Assembly: GCA_948144175.1 (NCBI GenBank)
Contig: CANXME010002337.1
Coordinates: 2,216,001 to 2,280,000, forward strand
Direction: 5' to 3'
Origin: Closterium sp. NIES-65
Taxonomy: Eukaryota; Streptophyta; Zygnematophyceae; Desmidiales; Closteriaceae
Length of the DNA stretch: 64,000 bases
Shown here in pieces: positions 6,485-17,400 of this stretch. Under the pieces are notes generated by a model that worked only from the letters and a program-made list of their open reading frames with translations, did no database searches and was not told the origin of the DNA. The translations under genes were made by a program, and so were the position numbers. Position 1 is the stretch's first letter, and each line of letters opens with the position of its first letter.

Positions 6485-9400
6485 GAAGGGGTAGCGGCTG
6501 CTCCCATCATCTGATAGGAATGCGGGAGGCCTTCGTTGACATGCAGCTGAGAGGAGACATTCGGCACTTTCGCGGCTTCAACGGGGCACTTCAGAGCGTC
6601 CAGGGCAGAGGCACCGTTGCGTTGCAAGTAGAGGCTGGGAAGCAGGTCCTCGTCCCCGACGTGCTCTACGTTCCAAGTGTGCAGGCAAAACTGCTGTCTG
6701 CCGGCCAGCTCCAGGAGAACGGCGTGAAGTCGCAGAATGATGGCGAGGAAATGTTGCTGGTGTCTTCTGCTGGCAATGTCCTTGGTCGAGCATGCTACTC
6801 CGCAGACGACCGCCGCCGCCGGTATGGACATTAAAAAGTCGACCACAGACGACATGTCGTGTGCCTCTTGCGTCGGCGGCAAGCTTGCGCAGCACACCTT
6901 CCCCGACCAAGGATCGGACGCCGAGAATGTGCTCAATGTGGTGCACATTGACCTCTGCGGGCCGTTTCGAATGGCCGCCAACGATGGCAGCCTCTACTTT
7001 CTTCTGCTGAAGGACACGAAGACTCGCTACGTGTAAGTGAGGCCAATCGCGAAGAAGAGCGGCATGCTGGTCATCTTTGACAAGTGGTTGAAGGTGGTGG
7101 AGCGGTAGACTTTGAAGATGGTGAAGATGCTGTGTTCTAACCGCGGAGGGGAGTTTCTTGGTCGAGCCTTCACCGACCTCCTCGATGACAAAGGCATCCT
7201 CCACAACCTGACATGCCCCTACACTCCGTAGCAGAACGGAATGGCGGAGCGCGAGATGCGCACGGTCGTCAAAGCCGTGTGGACGATTCTTCTACACATG
7301 GGCGTGAAGCACCACTGGTGGCACCTCGCACTATGACAGGCTGTCTGGGTGTGCAACTGCCTCAAACGGGCTTCTCTACCTCCGGGGATGACGCTGCACG
7401 AGTTGCTGTTCGAGAAGAAGCTGGATTTGATGCGGGCGCATGTATGGGGCTACATTGTGCAGTTCATGGTCTCACAGCAGCACCGTGGCGGGAAGCTGGC
7501 GCCGAAGGCTCGTTGAGGTCTTCACCTCGGAGTGTCGCTAGAGAGCAAGGGCTGGGAGGTGCTCGACCTGACAAACAACAAAGTCATCACGGCGGTCGAA
7601 GCGATCTTCTACGACACCCTGCAGATGGAGCTGTGGAAGGCAGAGTACTGGCCGGCGTCGTCAAGGACGCCATCTGCCCCACCACCAGGTTCCTCCTTGG
7701 AGATGCCTCCCCTGGTCGCCGACGTCGAACTGTCGAGGACGTAGAGAAAGTCTAACTCCCTCCTCCTATTTTGCCCCCGTCGGCGATTTCGTCGCCCTCC
7801 CCTTCACGGCCCGTAGTCGACCTTGCAGCGAAAGGATCCTTGTCGGCCGTCGGCGACGAGGGGAGACTTGGTGCGTCACCTACAACACCGTTCGGTTACA
7901 TCGCCGGTGGCCGACGTGACGTCGAGAAGGTCATAGATGGGTAGCGTGGACGATAGGGGAGCAGATGACAGGGAAGCTGTCAGCGTCGAAGCCAACTTTC
8001 GAAAAGCCATCGGCAAAGGCGCCAGCTTCAGGTGAGCTTTTGGCAGAGAAGCTGATCCTGGTGGAGCAATCAGTAGAGGAGCTACCGAAAGGGGAGCAGT
8101 TTGACGATAACTTGTAGAGCGATGTTGTAGAAGTCGTCGGTGCGGCCGGCGGTGATGAAAGGGAGCTGTCGACAGGGGAGCAGTCTGACGACAGCGACGT
8201 GGTGGAGGTTCCAATCGAAGAGGAAAAACTGCGACTGTCTACCCGCTCCAACATCGGCAAGCCGCTTGAGAAGCTGAGCTACCACGCTTGTCTGCCGCCA
8301 ACTGCCTATAGTACTCTGCTTGATGACGTAGATCTCGACGTCGATCTGCCCGAGCTCGACCTCGACATGCATGCCAATCCAGAGCACCGCTGGGACATCG
8401 CCAACATGACGGTGAGCTAGAAGGGCAAGGCGGGCAAGGCCACCATGCATAAAGAGATCGGGAGCCTTATCTCCAATGGCATGTGGGAGCTAGTTGAGCT
8501 TCTGCGCAGTGTCAACATCATGAAGAACCGCCGGGTGCTAATGACGAAGTACCACGTCGACGACACGGTCGCCCGCAAGAAGGCCTGCCTGGTCGTGAAA
8601 GGCTTTACGCAGGTCTACGGTGCAGACTACAATGAGACGTACATGCTGGTGGGGAGCTACGTGACTCTGTGGATCTTCCTCAACATTGTAGTAGTCCTCG
8701 ACCTGCATCTGATGCAGCTCGACATGAAAAACACGTTTCTGCAGAGCAAGCTGGATCGCGTGCTCTACATGTACCAGCCTGACTACTACAACGATGGCAC
8801 CCGTTGCGTCTGCAAGCTACTGAAGAGCCTCTACATGCTGAAGCAGTCGCCGCTGCTGTGGTACAAGGCGCTCGACGACGTGCTGGCTGGTGCGGACTAG
8901 AAGAAGAGCCAGGTCGACAAGGTTCTCTACTTCAAGGTCGTCGACGACGGAGTGGCATGCTAGGTGCTCATCTACATCGACGATCGCCGCGAGCAGCAGC
9001 ACTGCGATGCTAAAAGAGCTATTGAAGGCCGCTTTTGAGTTACGCTGGATCAGCTCTGTCAAGAAGTATCTCGAGCTGGAAATAGTGCGCGACCGTCCTG
9101 TGCAAAAGTCGTGGCTTCACCAGCAAGTCTACGTCAATAAGCTGCGTCAGTGTTTCATCAACGAGGAGTAGATCGGGCGAGTGCAGAAGACGCCGGTCTT
9201 TGTCAACGCCTACGCAGAGCTGATGCTCGACAACTAGGAGTTCCAGTCGTGCGAGGAAGCAGAGTACCGGTAGAAGGTCAGCTCGCTGCAGTTCGTGGCT
9301 ACAACCACGAAGACAGTCATTACCTTTGCGTGCAGCAAGCTGCGGAGAACCACTGACAGTGCAGAGTGAGAACCACTGGCGCGAGGTCGACCGCTGTCTG

Positions 9401-9959
9401 CACTACCTCGCCGACACTTGTGACGCCGCTCTGGAGTTCAGCGGCGGACCAGAGTCGCTGTGTCTGGTGGACTATGCAGATGCCGATGACGCTTGTGACA
9501 AGCAAAATCGGATGAGCACGGGGGGCTATATGTTCTATTGGGAGGGGCCGCAGTCTTCTAGTCGAGCCAGCGCATCAAGTGCGCGATGCTCTCGTCGACC
9601 AACTCGGAGTACGTCGTGACTACAGAAACCGGCAAGGAGGCTCGTCGACACTGCTTCCTCCTTGTAGAGTTCAAGCTGCTCGACGTTGGGAAGCCAACCA
9701 TGCTGCACGTGGACAACCAGTCGGCAATCATGGCGACAGAGGGCTTGGGGCTCAAGTGAAACCTCAAGCATATGGAGCCTACACCTAGCATATGGTGAAG
9801 CGCGGGAAGATTGCTTGGCAGTACATCCCGACCTCCGAGCAGCCGGCAGACTTTCTGACAAAGGTGCTGCATTTTCCAGCTTCCAACTAGTGCTACGTCG
9901 CAATCGGCCAACTGTGTCTGCCTGACATTGGTGACGGGGATGACGAGGTGCAGCAGTAG
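6485..9959 (+). pseudogene. Copia family-2 pol, heavily mutated
   Basis: Successive blocks are: protease SGCSHHLIGM and VLYVPSVQAKLLSAGQL (6490-6740); zinc CASCVGGK and integrase HIDLCGPF (6860-6975); NRGGEF and NGMAER (7140-7250); then a linker. RT follows with ARKKACLVVKGFTQVYGADY (8570-8632), MQLDMKNTFL and YIDD (near 8968). RNase H has DYADADDA and DNQSA (9470-9735). At least eight in-frame stops and several frameshifts interrupt it. Many stops are TAG where Gln or Trp is expected, for example YTP-TAG-QNG at 7229. The HHCC pre-integrase segment appears deleted. Confidence 0.85.
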
Positions 9960-10106
9960 GTGCCGTGCCCTTCTGCACGGCTAGTGCAGTGATCTGCGTG
10001 CTATGTGTTGAGTGCATGTAGTCGGAATTTTCTCCTTGTATTCTATCCCTCTGGGTTCTGGGTGGACCTTGCGTGTGGGTGCCCAAGCGTGAGCTGAACA
10101 GAGGAG

Positions 10107-10890
10107 TGTCAAAGAGAAAGGCCCCGCCCTCACTTGGGCGCAGCTGATCTTGCCTGCGACCAGAAGTCCTCGACGGATTGGTCGTCGAAGTGGGCTCTGC
10201 TCGACGAAATCTGGTTGACATCGTCGACGGGCACTGTTGGTCAAAGACAGCTGTCGAGGAGGCTCCTCGAGGAGCGGTGGTCAACGAGGTCCGTCAAGGA
10301 TTGCTGGTCGACGATTTTGGTCGAAGAGCTCTATCAAGGAGTTCTGGTCGACGAGCTTTGCTCGGCAAACGCTGTTCGACCAAGCGATGTCGAGTTGATC
10401 GACAGAACTCACTGAGGTGCGCAAAACTCTGTGGAGGCATGCGATATGACTTGCGGAAGTTCGACTTGCGGAACGGCAGCACGTGCTCGATGGTTGGCAC
10501 TTGAGGAAACCGACGACACGTTTTCTACCTGGCACCTGCGCAATGTGCCTGGCAGTGAAATCGTCAACCTGCATCTACTTGGTAGGTGCGCACATCTGCG
10601 CAGATAGTCATCTGCACCTGCAGATAGTCACCTATGACTACAGTGTTGGGAGATCGCGTGCAGTACAACGCTTGCAGATTGCTCTGCTGTAGCGTTGACA
10701 AGCCGCTCTTCTGCTGCGCTGGCAGAGTTGGCTCTGCAGAATGCTTGCTAGGGGTTGCATGTCATTCTAGTCATATCGTTTTGGATGCCATTATACTCTA
10801 ATCTTTTCAATGTTCAATATTCTTTTCACTTTCTTAGTGGAACTCTTGCTGAACTTCTCTATGAACACAAGAAAGTAGTAAGAACGCTAC
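10107..10890 (+). repeat. Family-2 LTR of element B
   Basis: It starts TGTCAAAGAG after GAGGAG and shares CCCGCCCTCACTTGGGCG with the other family-2 LTRs. Further along it shares TTCTTAGTGGAACTCTTGC and GAACAC blocks near the 3' end. It is diverged, and the exact 3' end next to the gypsy fragment cannot be fixed. Confidence 0.6.
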
Positions 10891-11465
10891 TAGAGCGTTG
10901 CGATCACCCACACAACCCCATGCCCTCCTCCGTAAGTCCACTCCCATTGTTTAGTGACTCTCTGCAAATACTGTTCACGCAGAAGAAGGACGGAGGCATG
11001 CGCATGTATATCGACTATCGAGCGCTAAATCGGATCGCCATTAAGTCGCGTTTCCCGATTCTGAGAGCGACGACCTACTAGATCAGCTTCCCGAGGCTTG
11101 CTATTTCTCAAAAATCGATTTGCGAGGTGGCTACTATCAAATTTGTGTGTTCACAGATGACTGCACGAAAACTGCATTTCGCACCCGCTACGGCAGCTAC
11201 GAGTATACAGTGATGCCATTCGGGCTGACGTACGCACCCTTGACGTTCCAGCTCACCATGAACGGGGTGTACCAGGATATGTTCGACAAAAAGGGTATCA
11301 GCGACATTCGGCATTAGGGTACACATTAGGTGAGTGAGCCTAGACAACCATATGAAGCGACGACATCGTCGTTTCGGCAGACAAGTGGAAAGGTTGAACT
11401 TTGTATGAGCATTGAAGGCACAATTGTTCTCTTGCGAAGAGTACGTCTTCGTTCACCTAGTAGAT
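10891..11465 (+). pseudogene. Ty3/gypsy reverse transcriptase fragment
   Basis: It reads FTQKKDGGMRMYIDYRALNR, then GGYYQICV, KTAFRTRYGSYEYTVMPFGL and, near 11361, DDIVVSADK. This covers RT fingers to the catalytic aspartates of a Ty3/gypsy element. A stop (TAG) and frameshift lie between 11080 and 11100, another break lies near 11317, and the YLDD-type box has lost its first residues. No protease, RNase H or LTR belongs to it visibly. Confidence 0.85.
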
Positions 11466-11615
11466 CGTCATTTCCATGTTTGTTTTTTGTAATAATAGCT
11501 TAAATCCTTCAATAAACGAAACATATGAATATCAATGTTACTATGACATTTTATTTTATTCTTAATACGGGAGTTAATTATCACGATAATGCATGGTACA
11601 TTCATATTGAGAGGA
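11466..11615. other. AT-richer spacer, no gene seen
   Basis: A short stretch between the gypsy fragment and the target site of the full-length copia element. I see no coding frame, tRNA or repeat in it. Confidence 0.5.
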
Positions 11616-11620
11616 AACAC

Positions 11621-11751
11621 TGTCAGAACATATAGCTTACTTATTTGTGTAGGCTATAGTGGGGTATCCCATAGGGGGTACAACCCAATTAGGGTTTCCT
11701 ATTTGTACTCACTTCGTTCATAGTCATCCCATTCTCGTTCTTTCTTTCACA
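11621..11751 (+). repeat. 5' LTR of the full-length copia element
   Basis: 131 bp, TGTCAGAACA...TTTCACA, with TG/CA ends. No base differs from the 3' LTR in my reading. It is very short for a copia element. The core TAGGCTATAGTGGGGTA recurs in all family-1 LTRs in the window. Confidence 0.95.
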
Positions 11752-11771
11752 TGGAATCAGAGCAGGTTCCC
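11752..11771 (+). other. Primer-binding site (initiator tRNA-Met type)
   Basis: The sequence directly after the LTR, TGGAATCAGAGCAGGTTCCC, matches the plant copia primer site TGGTATCAGAGC with one change. That site is complementary to the 3' end of initiator tRNA-Met. Confidence 0.8.
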
Positions 11772-11864
11772 TCCTAGGGACTGCTTCTAGGGCCCACCGA
11801 AGCGCGCCCCGAGGCGCGTTTTCCTTTTTTTTTTTTAGCGACCCGTTGTGTCGCCCCCTGCGGC

Positions 11865-12640
11865 CCGTCGCGCCGCCCTTCCCTTAGCGGCCCCGCCGCC
11901 CTTCGATCGCGGCTCCGCCGCGCTTCCTTAGCGGCCCCGCCGCCCTTCGATCGCGGCCCCGCCGCCCTTCCTTTCGGCCCCGCCGCCCTCTGCTAGACGG
12001 CCCCGCCGCCCTTCGATCGCGGCCCCGCCGCCCTCTGCTAAGCGGCCCCGCCGCCTTTCGATCGCGGCCCCGCCGCCCTCTGCTAAGCGGCCCCGCCGCC
12101 CTCTGCTAAGCGGCCCCGCCGCTCTTCGATCGCGGCCCCGCCGCCCTCTGCTAAGCGGCCCCGCCGCCCTCTGCTAAGCGGCCCCGCCGCCTTGCTCACG
12201 CGGCCTCGCCGCCGCGTCGCCCGTGCACCTGCCCGTGCACCCACCCGTGCAGCCGCCCGTGCCCAGCCGCCCGTGCAGCCGCCCGCGAGCCGTCCCAGCC
12301 GCCCGTGCGGCCGCCCGTGAGTCGCCCGCGAGACGCCCGCGCCGCCCGCGCCGCCCGAGCCGCCCGAGCCGCCCGCGAGACGCCTGCGCCGCCCGAGCCG
12401 CCCGAGCCGCCCGCGAGACGCCCGCGCCGCCCGAGCCGCCCGAGCCGCCCGCGAGACGCCCGCGCCGCCCGAGCCGCCCGAGCCGCCCGAGCCGCCCGTG
12501 CCGCCCCAGCCGCCCGAGGAGCCGATCTTCTGCTCCTGTGGGGCTCCTACTGCTCCTGGGCCGGCGCAGCTGCTGTGCTGCCGTGTTGCTGTGTCGCTGT
12601 GCTACCCGACTCTTCCTGCCCGGTGAGACTGTCAGCTGCT
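11865..12640 (+). repeat. GC-rich leader repeats of the copia element
   Basis: The untranslated leader is made of two repeat zones. First are GCGGCCCCGCCGCCCTCTGCTAA-type units to about 12200. Then come CCGCCCGAGCCGCCCGCGAGACG-type units to about 12510. The second zone is open in frame with gag and would encode Ala/Arg/Pro-rich sequence, but the conserved gag start lies downstream at 12644. Other family-1 copies have leaders built of similar but different units. Confidence 0.8.
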
Positions 12641-12643
12641 ACA

Positions 12644-14410
12644 ATGGCCACCCCCAGTGTCCTGACTTTTGACGCTGAGGGTCGCGCCATTGACTTTGCA
12701 GTCTGGATTGAGGACCTGCAGCTGTACTTACTGTGCGATGCGATCGATGAGGTTTCTCTCTTTGACTTTGTCTCTGGCGCTGTCCCTGCCCCTCCTGCTG
12801 ATGCTGACCCCACTGTTCGCTCCAAGTGGGCCACACGCGATGCTGCTGCACGTCTTGCTGTGCGTCGCCACCTCCCTTCCTCCGAGCGTGCACACTTTAG
12901 TCAGTGCAAGACCGCTCAGGCCTTGTACGACGCTGTAGTTGCGCGCTACTCCTCCCCTTCCACTGCTACACTGAGCCGCCTCATGCTACCGTACCTCTTT
13001 CCTGACCTTGCTGCCTTTCCCACAGTCACTGACCTCTTTACCCACCTTCGCGCTAGTGACACTCGCTACCGAGCTGCGCTTCCTGCTGCCTTCCTCGCCG
13101 AAAACCCCCCTCCCATGTACATCACCCTCTACTTTCTAGTCACCCATCTCCCTGAGTCCCTTCGTGCTGTTAGGGACCAGTTTCTCTCTGTCTGTCCCAC
13201 CACCCTCACTGTCGACCTCCTTGAGAAGTCCCTGCTAGCGGCTGAGAAGAGCATAGTCGCTGTAGGGGCCTCTCGTGGTGACCCGCGCACCCCCATCTTT
13301 GAGGGGTGTTCTCCTTCCCCCCTGCTACCCTCTGTCGCCTCTGCTGCTGCGGCCGACCTCGTTGGTTTAGAGTCGGTCGGTGCGGCGTCTGCCCCCAGAG
13401 GTAGGCGCCGCTCTGGCAGGAGCAAGGGGGGCAAGGGAGCGGGTGGAGCTAGCGGGGGCGGTGGCGGAGGAGGTGGGGGCGGCAGGGGGAGTGGGGGTGG
13501 CGGTGGGGGTGGAGGCGGGGGTGGAGGTCCTGGTGGCGGCGGTGGAGGCGGAGGTGGCGGCGGAGGTGGTGGCGGAGGAGGCAGTGGGAGCGGCGGGGGC
13601 GAGGGTGGCGGTGGCGGCGGTGGCGGCGGAGGCGGGGGTGGCGGTGGTGGAGGTGGTCGGAGTGGCTCGTCCCAGAGGAGCGGCACTGGGGGTGGTCAGC
13701 GCCAGCAGCAGCAGCTGCAGCAGCAGCAGCAGCAGCAGCAGCGCTCTCGCGACGTCCCCGCCCCTCAGCAGCTCCGTGAGTGGTACTCGCAGCGTCAGCG
13801 TGGTGGGGCGTTCGGTCCCTGCACCTACGTCCTTCGCACCGGCGACCGCGCGGGTGAGCAGTGTGGGGGCACCCACACCGCTCGCCGCTGCTTTGCCCGC
13901 CTGACCGACGCTTGGCGCCAGCAGTTTCCGGAGGCCGCTGAGATCCCCCGCTGGGGAGAGCTGTCTAGGGCTGGTGTAGCTGTGTTTGATCTTGACTTTG
14001 ATGCTATCCTTGCTGCCATGTATGCTGTGACTGTTAGTGATGATGGTGACTGTTACCGGTGCTTTCCGCCCGACCCGGGCATTGGTACTGCTGTGTCAGG
14101 TGCCAGTGAGGCTGCTGCTCTAGGTGCCAGTGCGTCTGTGCTCTCAGGTGCTGGTGAGTCTGCCCTCTCAGGTACTGTGTCGGCTTCTGCCTCCCACACC
14201 TTCACCCTTGACTCTGGGGCGTCTAGCTCCTTCTTTCGGGACCGCACCGCACCACTCTCACGCCGCTTAGTCGGCCGGTTGCGGTGTCCCTGGCTGACCC
14301 CTCTGGGGGTCCTGTCCTGTCTCGTTTCTCCACAGTCCTCCCGTGTCCGGCGGCTCCCTCTGGCACCCTGGCTGGTCTTTACCTCCCCTCGTTCTCTAGG
14401 AACCTGGTGA
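12644..14410 (+). CDS. gag: Copia gag with N-terminal protease part
   Basis: The start is taken at ATG 12644 (MATPSVLTFDAEGR) because all four family-1 copies in the window begin gag at the same motif, although the frame is open upstream. Residues 1-250 form the gag core. A glycine tract of roughly 75 residues follows at about 270-345, then a Gln run. A cysteine-histidine motif of spacing C-x13-C-x3-H-x4-C replaces the usual zinc knuckle, and a second conserved block (WGELSRAGVAVFDLDFDAIL) follows. The protease active site LDSGAS lies near residue 520. After a 5-bp duplication (ACCGC repeated at 14241-14250) the frame shifts and ends 53 codons later in unrelated sequence. Gag would assemble the virus-like particle. 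Confidence 0.9.
   Translation: MATPSVLTFDAEGRAIDFAVWIEDLQLYLLCDAIDEVSLFDFVSGAVPAPPADADPTVRSKWATRDAAARLAVRRHLPSSERAHFSQCKTAQALYDAVVARYSSPSTATLSRLMLPYLFPDLAAFPTVTDLFTHLRASDTRYRAALPAAFLAENPPPMYITLYFLVTHLPESLRAVRDQFLSVCPTTLTVDLLEKSLLAAEKSIVAVGASRGDPRTPIFEGCSPSPLLPSVASAAAADLVGLESVGAASAPRGRRRSGRSKGGKGAGGASGGGGGGGGGGRGSGGGGGGGGGGGGPGGGGGGGGGGGGGGGGGSGSGGGEGGGGGGGGGGGGGGGGGGRSGSSQRSGTGGGQRQQQQLQQQQQQQQRSRDVPAPQQLREWYSQRQRGGAFGPCTYVLRTGDRAGEQCGGTHTARRCFARLTDAWRQQFPEAAEIPRWGELSRAGVAVFDLDFDAILAAMYAVTVSDDGDCYRCFPPDPGIGTAVSGASEAAALGASASVLSGAGESALSGTVSASASHTFTLDSGASSSFFRDRTAPLSRRLVGRLRCPWLTPLGVLSCLVSPQSSRVRRLPLAPWLVFTSPRSLGTW
13455..13665 (+). repeat. Glycine-codon (GGN) tract in gag
   Basis: About 210 bases of GGT/GGC/GGG/GGA codons with rare Ser, Pro, Arg or Glu. 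On the opposite strand it gives long proline frames, which are shadows. Homologous tracts of different length occur at 34350-34560, 30480-30660 (minus) and 58680-58880 (minus). Confidence 0.9.
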
Positions 14411-17400
14411 GTGGTGCTGACCTACAGGATGTGGGGGTCCACCAGTTCACTCCTGCTCGTCAGCGGGTGACCCACTGCACAGAGGCTAGCACAGGTCGCC
14501 ACCTGGCTACGTTTAGACGTCAGCCAGGGTCGAGCCTGTACACACTGACCACTGCTTCTCCTCCCGGTGCTGAGTCTGGTAGAGTCCCTTCGTCTGGTCA
14601 GGTGTTTGCTGCAGCGTCCAGGTCTGGTCCTGAGTCTGCCCCCTGTTCGTGTCGCCGTCTGTCTCACAAGACTCTCCTCTGGCACCACCGCCTTGGCCAA
14701 CCCTCTCTGCTTCGGCTCAGAGGCATGGCCTCCCGTCTTCTTGTGTCTGGTCTCCCCCGGTCCCTCCCTCCCCTTCCTCAGGGCCCTGGCCCTGCCTGTG
14801 TCCCCTGTGTCGAGGGGCGCCAGCGTGCTGCCCCTCACTCCTCCCAGTTTCCTCCGACAGAGTCTCCGTTGCAGACACTTCACATGGACGTGTGGGGCCC
14901 TGCCCGCGTCCGTGGACTCGGTCACGAGCGCTACTTCCTGTTGGTGGTTGACGACTACTCGCGTTACACCACAGTCTTCCCCTTGCGCAGCAAGGGTGAT
15001 GTCACTGAGGTGCTGATCGACTGGATCCGCGCAGCTCGTCTCCAGCTCAGGCAGAGCTTTGGCTCGGACTTTCCTGTGTTGCGTCTGCACTCGGACAGAG
15101 GCGGAGAGTTCTCCTCTGGCCTTCTGCGTGCCTTCTGTCGTGCGCGAGGCATCCGCCAGACCTTCACGCTTCCGGACTCACCGCAGCAAAATGGGATTGC
15201 AGAGCGCCGCATTGGCATAGTCATGGACGTCGCTCGTATGTCTATGATGCATGCGGCTGCCCCCCATTTTCTGTGGCCGTTTGCGGTCAGGTACGCGGCG
15301 CATCAGATCAACCTCCACCCCAGGGTCTCCAGGCCGGAGACCTCCCCAGCCCTGCTGTGGACGGGGAAGGTTGGCGATGCGTTGGCGTTCCGGGTCTGGG
15401 GATCTCGGGCGTTTGTCCGCGACTTGTCTGCGGACAAGCTGTCCCCTCGCGCTGCTCCCTGCGTCTTCCTGGGGTTCCCCCCCGACGCCCCTGGGTGGCA
15501 GTTCTACCACCCCACCTCTCGACGTGTTCTGTCCTCCCTGGACGTCACGTTCGATGAGTCCGTACCCTACTACCGCCTTTTCCCCTACCGCACTCCTTCC
15601 CTTCCCCCGCCCCCGCTCTTCTTGGTCCCAGGTCCCCCCCCGGTAGACCCCCTCCCCCCTCAGGGTCCTGCCCCTTCAGGTGTGTCCCAGGTAGACGCGG
15701 TCGAGCCTGTCAAGGTCACTGGTGACTCTTGTGCTGCTGTGGGAGCTGAGCCTGGGGGTGCTGAGCCTGGGGGTGCGGATTCTGGGGGTGCTGCGCCTGG
15801 GGGTGCTGGGCCTGGGGGTGCTGAGACTGGGGGTACTGAGTCTGGGGGTGCTGAGACTGGGGGTGCTCCGCCTGGAGGTGCTTTGCCTGAGGGTGCTGCG
15901 CCTGGAGGTTCTTCGCCTGGAGGTTCTCCGCCTGGAGGTGCTTCGTCTCACCGAGAGCCACTCTCCCCACAGGAGCTGCGTGAGTGGTTTGCCCGGCGCT
16001 GGAGGCGTGCTGCTGGTGCTGGAGGTTCTTCGGCTGCAGAGGGTGCTGCTCCCGCGCGTCCTGGAGGTGCTCGTGCTGTGGGTGCTGGAGCTGCTGGGCC
16101 TGAGGGTTCTCCTGGAGCTGGTGCTGCTGAGGGTGTTGGCGCTGAGACTACTGTTGGCGGTCCGACTGGCAGTGCTCCTGGTGCTGCTGGAGGTGCTGCT
16201 GGAGGTGCTGCTGGAGCGGGTACTCCTGCTGGGGGTACTGGTGCTGTCCCTGCTGTTTCTGGCGTCGCCACACGGCCCCGACCGTACTTCGTTCCGCTCC
16301 TGCAGCAGGTTCTTGGTCTTACACCTTCTCCTGGTCCTCCTCCGCCTCCCTTAGAGGGTCCACAGCCTGTCCAGTCCCGGTCACAGCTACAGCCTGCCTC
16401 CCCTTTGCCTGCTCCTTCTCCCTACACTGGTCCGACTGGAGGTCTTACTGAGCGTCGTGAGCCTGCGTCACGTCCTACGTCGCCTGTTCGTGCTGCGCGC
16501 ACTAGTGGTCGCGGTTCGCGTCAGCGTCCTCCTCCTGTCCCTGGCACGCACCGGATGTCTCTGCGTCCGTCCACTGCTCCTCTGCGTGCCCCTTTGCCTT
16601 CTCCTCCTGCTTCCTCTCTTCCTGCTCTTGCCGACCCGGAGTCGGACTCTCTTCGTGCTGCCAGTCCTACTGTCACGCGTCTTTTTGCTACTGCTGTCAC
16701 TGACCCTTCCTTCGAGTCTTCTGCTGCGTCTGCCCTTGTCACTGAGCTTGTCGACTTTGCTGCCCGCTGTCGTCTAGACTACGCTGCTAGTCTTGTCGCT
16801 GAGTCTGAGTCTGCCTGTCCTCCGTCCGTCGGGGGTGAGTGTGCCCTAGGCACGGACGTCCTTGAGGACAGGCAGGAGGAGTTCCAGTGTCTGGCCGCCG
16901 CTTCACCTCATCTCGCGTCTGTTCTGCTCGCCCCTGAGGGAGACCCGGATGCACTAGACATCCCGACTCCGTGCTCTTACGCGGAGGCGATAGAGGGTCC
17001 CTACTCCTCTCAGTGGCAGGCAGCTATGGATGCAGAGATGGCTTCCTGGAAGTCCACAGGCACCTACGTTAACGCTGTTCCCCCTCCTGGGGCGAACATC
17101 GTCAGTGGCATGTGGATCTTCAGGGTGAAGCGGCCGTTGGGTTCTCCGCCTGTCTTCAAGGCGCGTTACGTGGCTCGTGGCTTCAGTCAGCGGCAGGGAG
17201 TTGACTACTTTCATACCTTCTCCCCCACCCCGAAGATGACCACTCTTCGGGTACTGCTACACGTTGCTGCTCACCGTGACTACGAGCTGCACTCTCTCGA
17301 CTTCAGCACTGCTTTCTTGCAGGGCAGCCTGCACGAGGAGATCTGTTTGCGTCTCCCACCTGGCTTCACTGGGTCTTTCCCTCCTGGTACCCAGTGGAGT

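Larger units (their letters stand above)
6485..10890 (+). mobile_element. Copia family-2 element B, 5'-truncated, with 3' LTR
   Basis: The element begins abruptly at the protease (SGCSHH) inside the ERV46-like gene. It runs through integrase, RT and RNase H to a natural stop near 9957, a short 3' region and the purine tract CAGAGGAG, and then its LTR from 10107. Gag and the 5' LTR are missing. The same post-pol and LTR sequences occur at 2984-4333, 49473-50560 and 62640-63597, which defines family 2. No TSD can be assigned because the 5' end is truncated. Confidence 0.8.

Noticed and set aside
12600..12650. A short intron just before the gag ATG (GGTGAG or GGTAAG present in all four family-1 copies)
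   Set aside because: The motif recurs, but the distance to any AG before the ATG is only about 20-60 nt and varies. Without RNA data it cannot be separated from sequence conservation.
13129..13904. Proline-rich and Ala/Val-rich frames opposite or beside the gag glycine tract
   Set aside because: They are shadows of GGN codons. The gag frame is the one conserved between copies.
14230..14410. Programmed -1 ribosomal frameshifting between gag and pol of the full-length copia element
   Set aside because: The overlap exists, but the sister copies have one continuous frame here. The shift is explained by a 5-bp duplication (ACCGC twice), and I see no slippery heptamer at the junction.
15948..16271. 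Minus-strand Ala/Pro-rich frames in the pol linker
   Set aside because: They arise from the 15-bp PGGAE repeats read on the opposite strand and have no independent support.
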